Assembly: GCA_002402085.1 (NCBI GenBank)
Contig: NVVB01000045.1
Location: 1-9,482 of the forward strand
Source: Gammaproteobacteria bacterium
GTDB taxonomy: Bacteria > Pseudomonadota > Gammaproteobacteria > Pseudomonadales > UBA3067
DNA length: 9,482 nucleotides
Direction: 5' to 3'
Shown here: positions 7,533 to 9,482 of the stretch, in pieces
Position numbering within the stretch: the stretch's first letter is position 1
Layout of the letters: each line of letters opens with the position of its first letter
Notes under the pieces: generated by a model
What the model saw: the letters and a program-made list of their open reading frames with translations, nothing else
The model's database searches: none
Told to the model about the DNA's origin: nothing
Position numbers and translations under genes: made by a program

Positions 7533-8481
7533 TCAATCGCTTGGGAACTATACTCACCCCTTCGTGCAACTCACCCACGCCAAGAAACACCTCTTCTGCG
7601 CCCTCACCCACACTCCATATCTGCACACGCTCAACGGCATTGCCTTTTATTTCTAGGCCACCCAGAGAGGCATCAAACGCAACAGGCTGTCCGTGCTTTA
7701 GACCGTAGGTTGAACGCGAGCCAACAACCACTTTAGGCCAGTCGGCAACCATCGTATGGATAGGCAATAAGAGTCGATCAACCGCCTCCATACCGCCCTC
7801 GGCAACGAGCGCTTCGATCTCATCAATTGAGCAACTATCATCAATTGAGAATAGGCCACTAGACAGGCGATGCAAACGAGTAACGTGAGCACCACACCCT
7901 ATAGCTTGCCCAACATCTTCCACTAACGTTCGGATATAGGTGCCCTTACTGCAATGCACCTCCATCTCAAAACTATCGTCCTGCAAGCTTTGCAAGGCGA
8001 TGGAATGAATGGTGATCAACCGTGATTTTCGTTCGACCTCAATCCCCTGCCGAGCTAGTTTGTATAGAGGCTGACCATTATGTTTAAGTGCGGAAAACAT
8101 CGAAGGGACTTGCGAGATTTCACCTTGAAATTGAGACAATACCTCAAGTAAAGCCGGCTCATCCAAATCAGCAGGCACGGGTTGCCGCTCAAGTACCTGG
8201 CCATCACTATCACCGGAATCAGTAACCACACCAAGTCGCGCATCAGTCGAATAAGTTTTATTGGCGTTCAATAAGAACTGAGTAAATTTAGTTGCCTCAC
8301 CAAAACAAATTGGCAACAACCCAGTTGCTAGGGGGTCTAGGCTCCCAGTATGGCCAGCCTTATTGGCATCAAACAGGCGTTTTACTCGTTGCAAAGATCG
8401 ATTTGACGTTTCGCCACCTGGCTTATTTAATAGCAACAAACCATCAATCGAGCGCCCGCGGTTTCGTTTGCGAGAACCCAT
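7516..8481 (-). CDS. truB: tRNA pseudouridine-55 synthase (TruB)
   Basis: TruB converts U55 in the T-loop of most tRNAs to pseudouridine and also acts as a tRNA folding chaperone. The protein has 321 residues, close to the 314 of E. coli. The catalytic motif G-H-T-G-S-L-D-P-L-A-T-G-L-L-P is at 43-57, with nucleophile D49. The active-site tyrosine of K-T-Y is Y77, the thumb region contains P-L-Y-K-x-A-R-x-G at 138-146, and S-K-G-T-Y-I-R gives Y182 and R184. The last 70 residues or so correspond to the C-terminal PUA-like domain. GGTGAG (8493-8488) lies six bases before the ATG. The gene lies 52 bases after rbfA and is probably co-transcribed with infB and rbfA; coupling of these genes is conserved across proteobacteria. 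All key residues are intact. Confidence 0.97.
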   Translation of the reverse strand: MGSRKRNRGRSIDGLLLLNKPGGETSNRSLQRVKRLFDANKAGHTGSLDPLATGLLPICFGEATKFTQFLLNANKTYSTDARLGVVTDSGDSDGQVLERQPVPADLDEPALLEVLSQFQGEISQVPSMFSALKHNGQPLYKLARQGIEVERKSRLITIHSIALQSLQDDSFEMEVHCSKGTYIRTLVEDVGQAIGCGAHVTRLHRLSSGLFSIDDSCSIDEIEALVAEGGMEAVDRLLLPIHTMVADWPKVVVGSRSTYGLKHGQPVAFDASLGGLEIKGNAVERVQIWSVGEGAEEVFLGVGELHEGVSIVPKRLIQTET

Positions 8482-8533
8482 TAACAGCTCACCACTAAAT
8501 AACGAGGAAATCGATAAGGATAGGAATTAAAAA

Positions 8534-8923
8534 TTACGAGGATTCATCCTTGCTGGAGAACTTTTTATCTTCTTCTAACGCATGATCTATTAGCTGAGAC
8601 ATGCGCTCACCATTGCGGGCACTACTATCGTAATGAAACCGCAATTGAGGGATCTGCCTGAGATTCATGTTTTTACCCAAGCTTTTCTTTAAAAACCCGG
8701 ATGCCCGCTTTAGAATATCTAGCGTTTGCTTAATTTCTTCATCAGCGTTATCGCCCAGTACGGTCACATAAACATCAGCATGGCTTAGATCAGAACTAAC
8801 CCTCACACCACTAATAGTGACCATACCTAAGCGCGGATCTCTCAGCTCCATCTGTATCAATGCAGCCAGTTCTCGCTGCATTTGATCCGCTATTTTCTGT
8901 TGTCTACCGTATTGTTGAGCCAC
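8534..8923 (-). CDS. rbfA: 30S ribosome-binding factor A (RbfA), GTG start
   Basis: RbfA is a small KH-type protein that binds immature 30S subunits, helps 16S rRNA 5'-end maturation and is needed for growth in the cold. At 129 residues it is close to the 133 of E. coli. The family core is clear: an N-terminal helix with R-E-L-A-x-L-I near 17-23, R-D-P-R-L-G at 28-33, V-T-I-S-x-V-x-V-S-x-D-L near 35-46, A-D-V-Y-V-T at 49-54, the A-S-G kink of the KH fold at 74-76, and the strand P-x-L-R-F-H-Y-D. The start codon is GTG (8923-8921). It is chosen because the next Met, residue 15, would remove part of the conserved first helix, and because GGGTGA (8933-8928) lies four bases upstream. The tail after about residue 115 is acidic and lysine-rich and probably disordered. 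Confidence 0.95.
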   Translation of the reverse strand: MAQQYGRQQKIADQMQRELAALIQMELRDPRLGMVTISGVRVSSDLSHADVYVTVLGDNADEEIKQTLDILKRASGFLKKSLGKNMNLRQIPQLRFHYDSSARNGERMSQLIDHALEEDKKFSSKDESS

Positions 8924-8940
8924 AAAATCACCCGATTAAA

Positions 8941-9482
8941 TTACAAAGTACGAGCAATTTCATTGACCTGGAATACTTCAATCTTATCCCCGGCCTTGAT
9001 GTCGTTATAGCTTTTAACTGCAATACCACACTCGGTACCGCTTTTAACTTCAGCAACGTCATCTTTAAATCGTCGTAGAGATTCTAGCTCGCCCTCAAAA
9101 ACAACAACGTCGTCTCGAAGCACTCTAATTGGCCGATTTCGATAAACAGTACCCTCAAGCACCATACAACCAGCAGCCGCACCAAACTTAGAGGAACGAT
9201 AAACCTCTCGAACATCTGCAATACCAAGAATCTCTTCTCTTAACTCTGGGCTCAACAACCCAGACATCGCAGCTTTAACATCGTCAATTAGCTCATAAAT
9301 GATGCTGTAATAACGAATTTCAATGCCTTCATCTTGAGCCATTTGGCGGCCTGCAGAATCAGCACGAACATTAAACCCTAAGACGACCGCACTGGACGTT
9401 TTAGCTAAGTTAATATCCGACTCGTTAATTCCACCTACACCTCGAGCAACAATAGAAACCTGAACTTCATCAGTAGATAAAG
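8941..9482 (-). CDS. infB: translation initiation factor IF-2, C-terminal part (partial at window edge)
   Basis: IF2 is the GTPase that brings initiator fMet-tRNA to the 30S subunit and promotes subunit joining. Only the last 180 or so codons are in the window; the frame stays open to the right edge, so the GTPase domain lies outside. The visible part is the end of domain C1 and the C2 beta-barrel that binds fMet-tRNA. Diagnostic stretches, in order, are [60 protein letters not shown] and E-C-G-I. These match the E. coli protein almost position for position. The methionine codon at 9342-9340 is internal and is not the start. The stop lies 17 bases before rbfA, so the two genes are probably in one operon, with nusA expected further upstream. 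Confidence 0.97.
   Translation of the reverse strand, partial: LSTDEVQVSIVARGVGGINESDINLAKTSSAVVLGFNVRADSAGRQMAQDEGIEIRYYSIIYELIDDVKAAMSGLLSPELREEILGIADVREVYRSSKFGAAAGCMVLEGTVYRNRPIRVLRDDVVVFEGELESLRRFKDDVAEVKSGTECGIAVKSYNDIKAGDKIEVFQVNEIARTL

Noticed and set aside
8941..9342. Treating the last minus-strand frame as a complete 133-residue protein.
   Set aside because: The frame continues open to the window edge, and the extra residues match IF2, so it is the truncated end of infB.

Overview
The window looks like ordinary chromosomal core sequence from a gammaproteobacterium, probably in the Pseudomonadales/Cellvibrionales/Oceanospirillales range. Evidence for this is the moderate GC content, the protein sequences (IF2, S15, PNPase and Pgi all line up closely with the E. 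coli and Pseudomonas versions) and the gene order. From memory, panD-pgi-acs next to pnp-rpsO-truB-rbfA-infB resembles the arrangement in Pseudomonas. I cannot name a genus.

The plus-strand half (1-4400) holds metabolic genes. First comes the last few codons of an upstream gene, probably panC. Then come panD (aspartate 1-decarboxylase, the beta-alanine supply for pantothenate and CoA), a 366-base gap with hairpins, and the tight pair pgi (glucose-6-phosphate isomerase) and acs (acetyl-CoA synthetase), 17 bases apart. PanD helps to make CoA, and Acs charges CoA with acetate.

The minus-strand half (4551-9482, transcribed right to left) is the classic translation and RNA-turnover cluster. It runs infB (IF2, cut by the window edge), rbfA (GTG start), truB, rpsO and pnp. 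The first three are spaced 17 and 52 bases apart. A promoter-like sequence with a perfect TATAAT lies over the end of truB and could feed rpsO. The 430-base rpsO-pnp interval is rich in inverted repeats. It probably holds the terminator, promoter and 5' leader elements that separate expression of rpsO from pnp; in E. coli this interval is where PNPase and RNase III autoregulate pnp.

The two halves converge at 4401-4550, where a short symmetrical hairpin flanked by A and T runs can act as a terminator in both directions.

I found no mobile element, CRISPR array, tRNA, rRNA, toxin-antitoxin pair or defence system, and no broken gene. Nothing here supports a new biological system. The only places worth a second look are the non-coding intervals, above all the rpsO-pnp leader and the panD-pgi gap.
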